DNA of 27,615 nt from GWF2-43-63 sp035390965 (GTDB lineage: Bacteria; Bacteroidota; Bacteroidia; Bacteroidales; DTU049), in NCBI GenBank assembly GCA_035390965.1, contig DAOPKE010000032.1, positions 1 through 27,615 on the forward strand. The letters run 5' to 3'. Positions 1 through 10,771 of this stretch are shown here, in pieces (positions within the stretch are counted from its first letter, which is position 1; every line of letters begins with the position of its first letter). The translations under genes and the position numbers were made by a program. Under the pieces are notes generated by a model, which made no database searches, was not told the DNA's origin, and saw only the letters and a program-made list of their open reading frames with translations.

Positions 1-4
1 CGCT

Positions 5-12
5 TATATTTG
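5..12 (+). promoter_or_regulatory. Bacteroidota -7 promoter box for the antiporter gene
   Basis: TATATTTG matches the TAnnTTTG -7 element used by the Bacteroidota primary sigma factor. The expected -33 TTG would lie outside the window, so only half of the promoter is visible. It implies a leader of about 75 nt before the ATG at 91. Confidence 0.5.
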
Positions 13-90
13 CATCGCATCACTAAGAAAAAAACAAGTTTTTAGAGGTGCCCTTTTGAAAACTGAAAAAACAAGCACATACATCAAACA

Positions 91-1326
91 ATGACTACAG
101 GGATCATCATAACACTATGCGTTCTTATTCTTATCTCCTATGTATTTGATCTGACTTCATCAAAAACAAGAATTCCCTCTGTCATACTTTTGTTGCTGAT
201 TGGATGGCTGCTTCAGTTATTTGCTGTTCAGTTCGGCATCAATGTTCCTGATCTGAGCGAAGCGCTGCCGGTAGTAGGAACCATAGGACTGATTCTGATT
301 GTACTTGAAGGATCGATGGATCTGGAGCTCGACAAATCAAAAAAACGGGTGGTTTTAAATTCAGTTTTCATGGCTCTGATTCCCATGCTGATTCTGGGCA
401 CAGGTCTCGCTTTTATTGTTCAGGAAGTTGCTGATGTTTCATTCCGGACAGCTTTGATCAATGTAATTCCGCTATGTGTTATCAGCAGCGCCATTGCGAT
501 ACCAAGTGCACAATCGCTTTGCAAATCAAACCGCGAACTCGTTACTTATGAATCCAGTCTTTCCGATATTTTTGGGGTTGTACTTTTCAATTTCATTGCA
601 CTGAACGAAAGCTTTGGATGGAACACCTTCGGCAACTTTTTCCTTCAAATACTCATCACATTGGTCATTTCTTTTGCAGGCATTATAGGTCTTTCAGTGC
701 TGCTGCACTCCATAACGCACCATGTAAAATTTGTACCCATCATCATGTTGCTCATTTTGCTGTATGCCATCACCAAAGTCCTTCATTTGCCAGGACTGAT
801 TTTCATCATGCTCTTTGGAATTTTTCTCGCCAATCTTCAGTTGCTGCACAAAGTAAAATGGGTAAAAGTTTTTCATGTCGAATCGTTGAAAAAAGAATAC
901 CTGCGGTTTAAAGAAATTGTCGGCGAAGGATCTTTCCTGATCCGCACCTTGTTTTTTCTTCTTTTCGGGTTCATGATCAAGACCGAAGAATTGCTAAATA
1001 TTCAAAGTCTCCCCTGGGCTCTGGCTATTACTGCGGGCATTTTTATCATCCGATTTGCATTTCTTAAATTATTGCGGATCAAAGAGATTACTTTTCTATA
1101 TATAGCACCACGCGGGCTGATAACAATTTTATTATTTTTATCGATAGCAGAAAGCGATAAAATAGCACTAATTAACACATCTCTTGTTATTCAGATTGTT
1201 ATATCCACTGCCCTTATTATGATGTTTGGGCTCATGACCAACAAAAAAGTCAAATCACCAGACATTCCGGCCGAAAGCGCCAGCGAGCCAATACACGAAG
1301 AGCCCCAAAACGGCGCAATACAATAA
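91..1326 (+). CDS. Cation/proton antiporter (CPA family)
   Basis: A 411-residue, very hydrophobic inner-membrane protein with about 12-13 predicted membrane segments, the size and architecture of CPA-type Na+(K+)/H+ exchangers. Family-like landmarks are the ESSLSDIFG stretch near residue 155, corresponding to the acidic ion-binding helix, and the APRGLITILLF stretch near residue 342, resembling the conserved RG motif of CPA exchangers. The C-terminal tail of about 30 residues is charged and cytoplasmic-looking, with no added TrkA-N or CBS domain, so no nucleotide regulation is evident. The role would be pH or cation homeostasis by exchange of monovalent cations for protons; the ion cannot be told from sequence. 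It has its own -7 box upstream and is followed 43 nt later by the DUF4270 gene. Confidence 0.82.
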   Translation: MTTGIIITLCVLILISYVFDLTSSKTRIPSVILLLLIGWLLQLFAVQFGINVPDLSEALPVVGTIGLILIVLEGSMDLELDKSKKRVVLNSVFMALIPMLILGTGLAFIVQEVADVSFRTALINVIPLCVISSAIAIPSAQSLCKSNRELVTYESSLSDIFGVVLFNFIALNESFGWNTFGNFFLQILITLVISFAGIIGLSVLLHSITHHVKFVPIIMLLILLYAITKVLHLPGLIFIMLFGIFLANLQLLHKVKWVKVFHVESLKKEYLRFKEIVGEGSFLIRTLFFLLFGFMIKTEELLNIQSLPWALAITAGIFIIRFAFLKLLRIKEITFLYIAPRGLITILLFLSIAESDKIALINTSLVIQIVISTALIMMFGLMTNKKVKSPDIPAESASEPIHEEPQNGAIQ

Positions 1327-1351
1327 TCCGGCGCAATTCAAGTTATTTTGC

Positions 1352-1359
1352 TAATTTTG
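1352..1359 (+). promoter_or_regulatory. -7 promoter box immediately before the DUF4270 gene
   Basis: TAATTTTG fits TAnnTTTG, and a second, weaker copy (TTATTTTG) sits at 1343-1350. Only 10 nt separate the box from the ATG at 1370, so transcription should begin within a few bases of the start codon. No convincing -33 TTG is visible at the right distance. Confidence 0.45.
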
Positions 1360-1369
1360 CTGGCTTAAT

Positions 1370-2707
1370 ATGAATAAGGTGACCATACTTCAACTCCAAC
1401 AACTTTTGTCGAAAACTGTTCTCGTTGCAATGATTGTTTCAGGCATCATACTTACAGGATGCAATGCCGATGAACAGCTGGGACTCGACATTCAGCCACC
1501 AGGCGACGAACTCAACGCAGTAAAATCCGACACGTTTTCAATCACGGCATATACACGCCAAGCCGACAGTGTGCGCACCGATGAAACTGCAATAAGTCTG
1601 GCCGGCTATTATACCGATCCGGTTTTCGGTTCACTCCGTGCTTCTTTTTGTTCACAACTACGCCTATCCGGCACCGATGTCAATTTTGGAAACAATGTAG
1701 TAATAGATTCCGTTATCTTACATCTGGAATATTACAACATATACGGCAACAACAAAGAAAACAACAGAATGACATTTAACGTGTACGAACTGGCCAATGC
1801 CATTTATGTTGACAGCACGTATTATTCATTTTCGCCCATTGCCAGCGGTCGAAAACTTGGAAGCATTTCATTTCTGCCAAACAACGAAGACAGCATATAT
1901 ATCAATGGTAAAAGACTGGGGCCGCAACTACGCATTCCGCTTGACAAAAATCTGGGTAAACGCATCGTTGAGGCATCTTCTATGGGATATCTGGCTTCCA
2001 ACGTCCTTTTTGAAGATTTTTTTCATGGAATCAGCGTTGTTCCGACAGCAGAAAACCCAAACGGCTCCATCATCTCTTTCGATGTTTTATCGGCCAATTC
2101 AGGACTTACCGTTTATTATCACAACGACAGCGACACCCTGAGTTATAAATTCAATATATCTACAACCAGTGCGAGATACAGCAGTTTCAACCATTTTTCA
2201 TTTAATGGTGCGCATCCCGATTTGCTGGGACAGGTAAACGGCGACACCGCTCTGGGTCAACAAAAATTATATCTGCAGCCATTGGGAGGAACTGAAATAT
2301 TGCTCAATTTTCCTGACATTCAATCACTGTCAGACAATGTTTTTTCTGTTGTCATCAACCGCGCCGAACTTTTTATTCCCGCCGATCTGAGCGACATAAG
2401 CAATGAAACCTATCCGCGGCCGGTAAAACTCACATTGGTTGAACTGGATGAAAACGGCGACTATGCTTATCTGAGCGATTATACAATAAATTCCGAAACC
2501 TACGGTGGAAGTTTTGATGAAAATCTTGGCTGCTACCGTTTTGTTATTACACGACATATGCAAGACATCATCACAGGAGGAGAAACGTCTTATGGATATG
2601 TTTTGATGGTGAGCGGAACATCGATATATGGCAACCGCGTAATACTGAATGGTCCGGAAAGCACAAATCCGATGCGACTTGAATTAACGTACACTCTTAT
2701 TGAATAA
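1370..2707 (+). CDS. DUF4270-type lipoprotein upstream of glmS
   Basis: A 445-residue protein with a long charged or polar n-region, a hydrophobic core and the lipobox LTGC with Cys31, so it is probably a lipidated envelope protein. After the Cys comes the stretch LGLDIQPPGDELNA, resembling the start of DUF4270 proteins, a Bacteroidota-specific family of unknown function. The rest is beta-rich with no catalytic motif that I recognise. The neighbourhood supports the call: DUF4270 genes are commonly found just upstream of glmS in Bacteroidota, and here the gap to glmS is only 18 nt, so the two are probably cotranscribed. A link to peptidoglycan or polysaccharide precursor supply is only inference from that neighbour. 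The start is fixed by the signal sequence; a later Met would leave too short a leader. Confidence 0.8.
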   Translation: MNKVTILQLQQLLSKTVLVAMIVSGIILTGCNADEQLGLDIQPPGDELNAVKSDTFSITAYTRQADSVRTDETAISLAGYYTDPVFGSLRASFCSQLRLSGTDVNFGNNVVIDSVILHLEYYNIYGNNKENNRMTFNVYELANAIYVDSTYYSFSPIASGRKLGSISFLPNNEDSIYINGKRLGPQLRIPLDKNLGKRIVEASSMGYLASNVLFEDFFHGISVVPTAENPNGSIISFDVLSANSGLTVYYHNDSDTLSYKFNISTTSARYSSFNHFSFNGAHPDLLGQVNGDTALGQQKLYLQPLGGTEILLNFPDIQSLSDNVFSVVINRAELFIPADLSDISNETYPRPVKLTLVELDENGDYAYLSDYTINSETYGGSFDENLGCYRFVITRHMQDIITGGETSYGYVLMVSGTSIYGNRVILNGPESTNPMRLELTYTLIE

Positions 2708-2725
2708 GTTTAAAAATTATCTGTT

Positions 2726-4567
<1,842 letters not shown>

Positions 4568-4569
4568 CT

Positions 4570-4600
4570 CGCAGAGAAATTTGCCACGGAGGCACCAAGA
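4570..4600 (+). repeat. 31-nt direct repeat, copy 1
   Basis: This starts three bases after the glmS stop codon and is identical over 31 nt to 4661-4691. The core contains AGAAATTTGCCACGGAGGC. A diverged reverse-complement copy is at 23517-23538. Confidence 0.85.
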
Positions 4601-4660
4601 CACGAAAAATTTCTTCGACGATGAAGCCTTATTCTATGAGTCGCGCAGAGCTCGCAGTGC

Positions 4661-4691
4661 CGCAGAGAAATTTGCCACGGAGGCACCAAGA
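4661..4691 (+). repeat. 31-nt direct repeat, copy 2
   Basis: Identical to 4570-4600, 91 nt downstream. The intervening segment carries a GCGCAGAGCTCGCAG stretch that resembles the start of the repeat, suggesting decayed tandem units. Confidence 0.85.
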
Positions 4692-4986
4692 ATATTAAAC
4701 ATGGAACCTGTCTGCAATTTTAACTGCAACAGGCAGTCAGGCAGGCAAGGAAGTTTGAAGTAAGAAGTAAATCCCGATTAAAGTACCGTTCACCATTCTC
4801 ACTTCCTTATTCAAGATTCAGTGTTCATGAGGTGCCGGGATCTTCCCGAAAACCAACGACGCAACAACTTCGGCGCTTTGCTTGTCCGCGAATGAACACG
4901 AAGTAATCATCTTCCCTCAGCATGTCTCTTATGAACGCTAACCCGCCAGCATAAGTCACTGGCGTGACATGATGGGCGGCCAAGTG

Positions 4987-5040
4987 TGAATCCGCCTTCA
5001 CCTGTCTGCAACAGGCAGGCCTGCGGTGAAGACTGATTCA
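4987..5040. repeat. Two-stage hairpin, family member 1
   Basis: The left arm is TGAATCCGCCTTCACC (4987-5002) and the right arm GGTGAAGACTGATTCA (5025-5040). These pair as a 6-bp outer and a 7-bp inner stem separated by a 3x3 internal loop. The 22-nt loop contains the TGTCTGCAACAGGCAGGC motif, itself able to fold. The arms match, position for position, those of the hairpin at 23549-23583, with one compensatory change in the inner stem. Confidence 0.7.
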
Positions 5041-5154
5041 GTGGGTCGCCCTGAAATCTCGCGCAGAGAGCGCAGAAGACTTGGTTTGTTTATGCCCTTT
5101 GACCCTAAATCACTGAACGAAATAAGAAATCTGCATAAAGATTATTGCCTGATT

Positions 5155-5361
5155 CTAATCTATCAGACTGAGCAATATATATTCCAGTTCCCTGCGGGCA
5201 CTGATAGCCTTTTCGATACCGAGGCTGCAGAGGTGAACTGCTTTTCGGTCTTTTCAATTGTTGAAATCTAACTCTACAAGCTCTTTCAGTGTTTCGAAAT
5301 ATCCATCCTGCATTGCAAGCAATGTCTGAAGTTCCAGTTGTTTTTTGTCGATTGTTTCCAT
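5155..5361 (-). pseudogene. Small gene broken by an in-frame TGA
   Basis: Read on the minus strand from the ATG at 5361, this gives a 68-codon frame with plausible protein composition, interrupted only by TGA at codon 36 (5254-5256). The first half begins METIDKKQLELQTLLAMQDG and the second ends GIEKAISARRELEYILLSLID. Both halves are helical and charged, like one small helical protein. I do not recognise the family. A -7-like box (TACATTTG, minus strand) lies 19 nt upstream at 5381-5388, so the gene once had, or still has, its own promoter. Alternatives are a genuine 35-residue protein ending at the TGA, or a sequencing error at that base. TGA ends several normal genes nearby (uvrA, the AAA+ gene), so recoding is unlikely. 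Confidence 0.45.
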
Positions 5362-5380
5362 TATCATACGAATTGCAAAA

Positions 5381-5388
5381 CAAATGTA
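5381..5388 (-). promoter_or_regulatory. -7 promoter box for the small broken gene
   Basis: TACATTTG on the minus strand fits TAnnTTTG and lies 19 nt before the ATG at 5361. No clear -33 TTG is seen. Confidence 0.35.
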
Positions 5389-5439
5389 TTGAACGAATGT
5401 TATTTCATGAAGAATTTGGTGTTATCAATACAATAACAA

Positions 5440-5541
5440 GAGACTGTCTGAAAACAGCTCCTTCGTCGCTTGCGAAAGTTTATTCCACTACGGAAGTGGA
5501 ATGGTATTCTTGCCTGCAGCACCAAATTCAGACAGATTCTA
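5440..5541. repeat. 102-bp element with imperfect terminal inverted repeats (MITE-like)
   Basis: The ends AGAGACTGTCTGAA (5440-5453) and TTCAGACAGATTCT (5528-5541) are inverted repeats matching at 12 of 14 positions. Inside is a perfect hairpin, TTCCACT-acgga-AGTGGAA (5484-5502), and a TCGC/GCGA mini-hairpin (5466-5475). No coding capacity and no clear target-site duplication are visible. It could be a miniature transposable element, or simply a nested hairpin. Confidence 0.4.
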
Positions 5542-5929
5542 AAAAAACTAAAATAAAATTGCTTTTGTGTTGAAAATTTTTTAATCTCACATATTTAATT
5601 TTTTCTCTGCAAGATATCTTGATTTATATACTAAATATGAATATTACTCACATTCTACAACGTAAATAATCTACATTTTTATATGTTTAATTTCCTATTA
5701 TTAGTAAATTGCGACCAAATTCTATCTGTACGGATTAAACTTTTAGCCAATGGTCTAATCTTACAGAAAATTTAGAAAACTTAATTCGGGGGAATTAATG
5801 GGGGAAATATCTGTCGACAAACAATCCTGCAACATCTTGCTTGCCAGCCAATATGGCCTCAGCAAGCGCCTTGTTTTTTTAAACAGAATTGCATCCTTTT
5901 TATTCCCGATTGAAATAAAAAAAACGAAC
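5542..5929. other. AT-rich intergenic stretch, nothing recognised
   Basis: Strongly AT-rich DNA without a family-like reading frame, clear TAnnTTTG box or strong hairpin. An open frame reaches upstream from the gene at 5930 to 5798, but that part does not look like a signal peptide or a domain, so I treat it as untranslated. Confidence 0.5.
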
Positions 5930-6373
5930 ATGCAACCCAAAATCTTAACCATCTTAATTTTATTCCTCAGTCTGAATGTCTTCGGGCAAAACAACTCGAC
6001 ACAAGACACAAAAACCATTAACGGATTTATTGTCCCTGTTGATTTGCTCGACCCGGCCTATCCGATAATGAAAAATACCGGCGACCCAGTTAAAGATGCT
6101 GAAGATTTTCGTCTTGCATTAAGGATTTACTCAAAAAATCTTGACCGTTTCCCTGTTTATAAAAACAGCGGAGATGAGGCAAAAGACGAAGCCGCTTACG
6201 ATGAAGCATGCAAAACTTTTTTTGCCAGACACCCCTACTTTCCACAACCCATCAATACCAATAACCCACGTTTGGATGAACAGAATTTCGACCGATGGTA
6301 CAAAGCATACCTGAAATTCTATCCCGAAAAAGCAAAAAGAGTTGCTGTTATTGAGGAAGGAGGTGTGAAATGA
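5930..6373 (+). CDS. Small secreted protein with three 30-residue repeats
   Basis: 147 residues when started at the ATG at 5930, which gives a clean signal peptide (MQPKILTILILFLSLNVFGQ, likely cleaved near residue 20). The upstream in-frame start at 5798 would bury this leader and is rejected. The mature part has three repeats of exactly 30 residues: YP/FP/FP at 44, 74 and 104; G51, G81 and N111; D56, D86 and D116; an aromatic at 60, 90 and 120; another at 67, 97 and 127. The family is unknown to me; the repeats look like short helical or solvent-exposed units. Its stop codon overlaps the next start (ATGA at 6370-6373), so it is translationally coupled to the large T9SS cargo gene, suggesting an exported or surface partner role, which is inference. 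Confidence 0.7.
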   Translation: MQPKILTILILFLSLNVFGQNNSTQDTKTINGFIVPVDLLDPAYPIMKNTGDPVKDAEDFRLALRIYSKNLDRFPVYKNSGDEAKDEAAYDEACKTFFARHPYFPQPINTNNPRLDEQNFDRWYKAYLKFYPEKAKRVAVIEEGGVK

Positions 6374-9300
6374 GAAGTATTTTGACATTTGTTTTCAGCG
6401 TGTTTTCATTGTATTTGTTTTCACAGACAACAACATTTACAACAAGCGGAACATGGACATGCCCTGCCGGGGTGACCTCTGTTACTGTTGAATGCTGGGG
6501 CGGCGGCGGTGGTGGGGGTGGAACAAAAAACGATTACAAATATGGCGGTGGCGCTGGTGCTGGNNNNNNNNNNNNNNNNNNNNNNNNNNNNNNNNNNNNN
6601 NNNNNNNNNNNNNNNNNNNNNNNNNNNNNNNNNNNNNNNNNNNNNNNNNNNNNNNNNNNNNNNTGGTGCTGGATCAACCGGTGCTGGAGGAAATGCATCT
6701 GGAACTACGGCAGGATCTGGGACAACAATTGATGGAGGTAACGGAGCATCTGGATCCACAACAGAATCAGATGGTTCATCAGGTTTTACATATGGCGGGG
6801 GTGGTAGTGGTGCCTTTGTACCAGACAATACAAATCATACAGGAGGGGCCGGAGCAAAAGGATTGGTTAAGATAACCCCGGTGTATGCAGCACCGGCAAA
6901 CGACCTTTGTGCCAATGCTGTTTCGCTGCCTTGTGCAACGACCAATCTGGCAGGAACTACGGTTGGATGTGTGGCAGAAACTTCTCCTGGCGGCTGTGGT
7001 TCCCAATATGGTGTATGGTATAAGTTTACCGGAGATGGTCAGCAAACCACCATTTCATGCACTGCAACCAGCAGCTGGGATCACGAAATTGACATTTTCA
7101 GCGGAACCTGCGGGACTTTAACAACAGTAAGCTGCGTTGACGGAGCTTTATCAGCAGGAACAGAATCATATACCTTTACAACAGTAAATGGTACTACATA
7201 CTATGTTTATGTTTGCCAATATTCAACAAGCTCCACGGTAACAGGACCTTTCACTATTTCCAGAACCTGCACTGCTGCAGGAGCAGCTTGTATACCGAAC
7301 ACAGTAATTGCATCTTTGCCTTATTCACAAACGGGAATGACAACCAACGGAGCCGGAGATGATTTCAGCAGTTCAGATGCATGCGGTAGCAGCTACATGA
7401 ATGGTGACGACTATACTTTTTCATACACACCAGCAGCAAACCAATGCATTTCTGTTACACTCACCAATACTGATACATGGGTAGGCGTTTTTGTTACCCA
7501 GGGTTGTCCGCAGGGAGGAACGTGTGTTGCAAGTACCACCAGTTCGACAGGAAATCCGAGTTTAAGCTTTGTCTCATTAACAGGAGGTGTTACCTATTTT
7601 ATTACGATTTCAACATACCCCTCACCTCAATTCACCCCGTTTGACATATCGATTCAAAGCATTACCTGCCCGACACCCCCTGCAAATGATGATTGTAGTG
7701 GGGCAGTTTCATTGACATCTAACCAATACTCATGCACCAGCTTTGCAAGCGGCACTGTTGTCGGAGCCACCGGATCTTCTCAAGGAAACACCTGCTCTTC
7801 AACATATGACGATGATGATGTCTGGTTTTCATTTGTTGCCAGTAGCACAGCTCATCAAATTTTAATATCAAATATTACAGGTTCATACACGTCGATGTAT
7901 TTTGCTGTGTATTCCGGCACATGCCCTACTCTCACTGAAGTTGATTGTTTTTATGATGAATCTGGAACTGTAACAGGTTTAACAATTGGTCATACATATT
8001 ATGTAAGAGTTTATACTGCAACAGCAACTCCGCTTCAAACAACAACATTTGATATTTGTGTTACAAAATTATGTAATGCACCAACTTCTATTATTACTTC
8101 TGTTTCACCGGTTGGGCCAATTACATCAGCAACTTCTGTGACATTTGACGTGGATTCTCATACTGGAGGAGCTTGTGATGGCAGTTGGGAATACCAATGG
8201 GAAACTACATCTGGAACAGTCTTACAAGCATGGAGTACTACATCAGCATATACAGCCACAATCAGTTCAACCCAAAATCTTCGTGTAATGATGCGTTGCA
8301 GCAGCTGCCCAACCAGCACCAACTCAGGTACAGCCAGCATTATGTTTGTCAATCCGATGACAAACAATGAGTGCAGTACTGCTGTTTCCTTACCCGTTGG
8401 AACCAGTTGCAATTATGAAACATATACACTCGATGACGGACCGCATGCCGCTACAGCTTCATCCAACGATCAGCCAACCTGCACTGCCTACGATGCAAGC
8501 CCTGATGTTTGGTTTAGTTTTACAGTTCCGGCTTCAGGAAATTATGTTGTAGATGTCAGTGGTGGCACCGGAATGGATGAAGTTTTCTGTTTGTATTCTG
8601 GCACTGACTGTAATTCCTTGACTTTTCTCACATCTCCTGGTTGTGTTGATTATCCACCAACAGGAACTTTATCAGGAACTCCCGGTGAAACCATTTGGGT
8701 CAGAGTTTGGGAATACTATGGGGATAATTTTGGCAATTTTGATATATGTGTCAAAGAAATTACAGCTGCGACATTCACTTCTGGACAAGATTGTGAGTTG
8801 GGATATACAGTATGCAGCGATCAGGAATTTACAGGCAATTCAAGTGGCGGAGGAGTTGAAGAACTGGATGCAACAAACCAGGGCTGCATGTCAACCGAAC
8901 ACGAATCTTCGTGGTACCTGTTCAGCCCGCAATCGGCAGGCACTATTGAACTTGCCATTACGCCTGATGTCTGGGCCGACGATTACGATTTTGCCATCTG
9001 GGGTCCATATCCAGAAGGATCAATGGCTTCCGATGTCTGCCCGCCAACCGGTGAACCGCTTCGCTGTTCATGGTCGGCCGCTGACGGAACAACCGGACTA
9101 ATTGATTCCGCTGCTGTTACTGATGACACAGAAGATGCCGGCGGAGATAAATGGGTCAATGAAATCGTTGTTACTCCTTCCGATGTAAACAGTGTTTATG
9201 TTCTTTTACTTGACAACTTTACAACAAGTTCAGAGCCATTTACGCTCAACTGGACTCTGACCGATGTAATTCTTGACTGCACAGTGCTTCCGGTTATTCT

Positions 9301-9847
9301 TCTGAATGCCTATGCGGAATGTTCAACTGACGGCGTATTACTGTCCTGGACAACCGTAAGTGAAACCAATAACAGTCAGTTCATCATTCTCAGAGATGAT
9401 GGATCCGGAGATTATATTGAAATCGGAAGAGTATCAGGTGCAGGCAACTCAAACATGAAACAGTTTTACACTTTTTCTGATCATTTTAAAGGAGAAGGCA
9501 CTGTTTACTACCGTTTAGATCAGATTGACTTTGATGGCAAACAAACTACCTTAAAAACCATGACTGTTGATTGTTATCATTTGTCCGGTTTTAATATCAA
9601 CAGCGCTAGTTTAGATGCAAATGCAGGTAATCTGGAAATCAACTTTGAAGGTTTCGCCAATCAGGAGTATCAACTTAACCTTATGGACCTTTCAGGAAAA
9701 GTGATTTTCAGCGATTCATTCATTGCTGCCAATGATGGTAAAAACCAGGCTGTGTCTTATTTCAAACCGGTTGCACAGGGCGTTTATGTGGTTTCGCTGA
9801 CCAATAAATCAGGAATTACCAAATTTTCCAAGGTTTCACCAAGATAA
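6370..9847 (+). CDS. Large glycine-rich T9SS-sorted surface/secreted protein, interrupted by assembly gap
   Basis: It starts at 6370 (ATGA overlap) with a signal peptide (MRSILTFVFSVFSLYLFSQ), then a Gly_rich-type domain (FTTSGTWTCPAGVTSVTVEC followed by poly-Gly). The 100-N gap interrupts this region and reading resumes in another frame, still glycine-rich (GAGSTGAGGNASG), so this is one gene and not a frameshift; the true gap should be a multiple of 3 nt. Then come Cys-rich beta domains beginning ANDLC (about 6895), ANDDC (7681) and NNECS (8365), resembling PPC-like modules; an intervening domain (about 7285-7670); an Ig-like segment (about 8075-8350); a further Cys-containing domain (8785-9270); and an FN3-like VLLSWTTVSETNN segment (about 9340). 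The C-terminal 85 residues, with LMDLSGKVIF and QGVYVVSL, are a T9SS type A sorting domain. It is probably a surface adhesin or structural protein; no catalytic motif is seen. Confidence 0.85.
6564..6663. other. 100-N scaffold gap
   Basis: Exactly 100 undetermined bases, the conventional filler for a gap of unknown size. It falls inside glycine-rich repetitive coding sequence, a plausible cause of the assembly break. Confidence 0.98.
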
Positions 9848-9865
9848 GACAGATTCAATTCCTTA

Positions 9866-9905
9866 TAAAAAACACCCCGTCTCCCAAAAAGGCGGGGTTT
9901 TTTTT
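9866..9905. terminator. Bidirectional intrinsic terminator
   Basis: ACCCCG (9874-9879) pairs with CGGGGT (9893-9898), flanked by an A-run on the left and a T-run of eight on the right. It can therefore serve both the T9SS cargo gene (plus) and the convergent gene at 9905-10771 (minus), whose stop codon abuts the T-run. Confidence 0.8.
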
Positions 9906-10771
9906 CATATCCCAAACTTCCTCCTATCCAGCAATATCGCGCCGTCTTCATAGATGCGCACTTCATAATCGCCGGAAGGGTAATCTGAAACATCGAGATC
10001 AAGGGTGAAGGTGTATCTGCCAATGCCATGAATGGCAGGCTCCATCAGCGTTTTGATCAGTCTGCCATTATTATCAGTCAGTATGATTGTAATTGGGCAA
10101 TTGTACCGCACATAATAATGAATGTCGCCACGGATGCGGGTTACAGCACCAGTAAAAACCACGGTTGAATCTTGTTTGTATTGAACAGTCGTCCAGGGCA
10201 TTTCCTTGTCAGTCAGGTCGCACAGTATTTTTCGCAAAGCTATTGTCTGTTCCCGGCTACCGCAATCGACACCGGCGATATCGTGACCATTTGAAATACC
10301 CCAAACTGCGTGTTGCACTGCTCCATCTGGAAAACTGTTCCTGTCAATGAATGAAGCCAGTTTTACCCATGGCTCCGGGGCAACAAAACCAACGTCGTAC
10401 CCCATATCATAAATCGGTGAAGAATTACTGCTTTCACAACAAAAACCACGGATTTTAATTTTCGTCTCTGAGTTTGGGGCAATGGTCACATAATACGATT
10501 TCACATTGAGCAGGTCCTGACAACGCGCTGTGTCAGCAATAAAGCGGCGTCCGGGTTCCACCAGCACATTCATGGGTTGATTGGTGTTGTTTTTCATCGC
10601 GGCTTCAATGAACATCGCCTCCATTGAGCCAATATATCTGGCTGAAAATTCGAAGCTGGAATTTTGGAGGATTGTTCCCAGAGGAGTATATTGAACACCG
10701 CTCTGGTTCTGCGAAACAACAGATCCAATCACTGAACAGATCAGAATAAAAAACACAGATATTGATTTCAT
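9905..10771 (-). CDS. Secreted protein of unknown function
   Basis: 288 residues with a signal peptide (MKSISVFFILICSVIGSVVSQ). I do not recognise the family with certainty. The middle part has GRRFIADTARCQDLL (about 79-93), a Cys-Cys pair in GFCCESS (about 119-125) and AVQHAVWGISNGHDI (about 162-176). The pattern of a binding-like RRFxA, then QD, then Q-x-AVW recurs, as far as I recall, in secreted Bacteroidota proteins related to thioester-type domains; that comparison is tentative. The C-terminal 75 residues (TIILTDNNGRLIKTL ... YPSGDYEVRIYEDG) look like a FlgD/T9SS-like beta-sandwich, but without the usual conserved end. It stands alone, convergent with the T9SS cargo gene and sharing its terminator. 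Confidence 0.65.
   Translation of the reverse strand: MKSISVFFILICSVIGSVVSQNQSGVQYTPLGTILQNSSFEFSARYIGSMEAMFIEAAMKNNTNQPMNVLVEPGRRFIADTARCQDLLNVKSYYVTIAPNSETKIKIRGFCCESSNSSPIYDMGYDVGFVAPEPWVKLASFIDRNSFPDGAVQHAVWGISNGHDIAGVDCGSREQTIALRKILCDLTDKEMPWTTVQYKQDSTVVFTGAVTRIRGDIHYYVRYNCPITIILTDNNGRLIKTLMEPAIHGIGRYTFTLDLDVSDYPSGDYEVRIYEDGAILLDRRKFGI

Larger units (their letters stand above)
4568..5154. other. Intergenic island B: repeats and hairpins, no gene
   Basis: No supportable gene lies between glmS and the broken gene at 5155. The stretch is a mosaic of short repeats: a 31-nt direct repeat (4570-4600 and 4661-4691), two copies of a CTGTCTGC...GCAACAGGCAG motif (4707-4736 and 5002-5018), a GTGCCGGGATCT motif at 4832-4843 that recurs inverted at 23637-23648, and a long hairpin at 4987-5040. 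Base composition is more GC-rich than the AT-rich stretch that follows. Open reading frames here are short and lack family-like sequence. Confidence 0.6.

Noticed and set aside
4568..5050. CRISPR array suggested by direct repeats
   Set aside because: Only two exact copies 91 nt apart, with related but irregular sequence between them, and no cas genes.
5254..5256. Selenocysteine or stop-codon recoding at the TGA in the small gene
   Set aside because: No SECIS-like hairpin directly after the TGA was seen, and TGA is an ordinary stop in neighbouring genes.
5105..5383. A 92-codon minus-strand frame over the broken small gene
   Set aside because: It is in a different frame from the coding-like sequence and has a low-complexity composition; the interrupted frame at 5155-5361 looks more like protein.
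6488..6875. Frameshifted or fused gene at the poly-glycine region
   Set aside because: The frame change coincides exactly with the 100-N filler, whose length is arbitrary.
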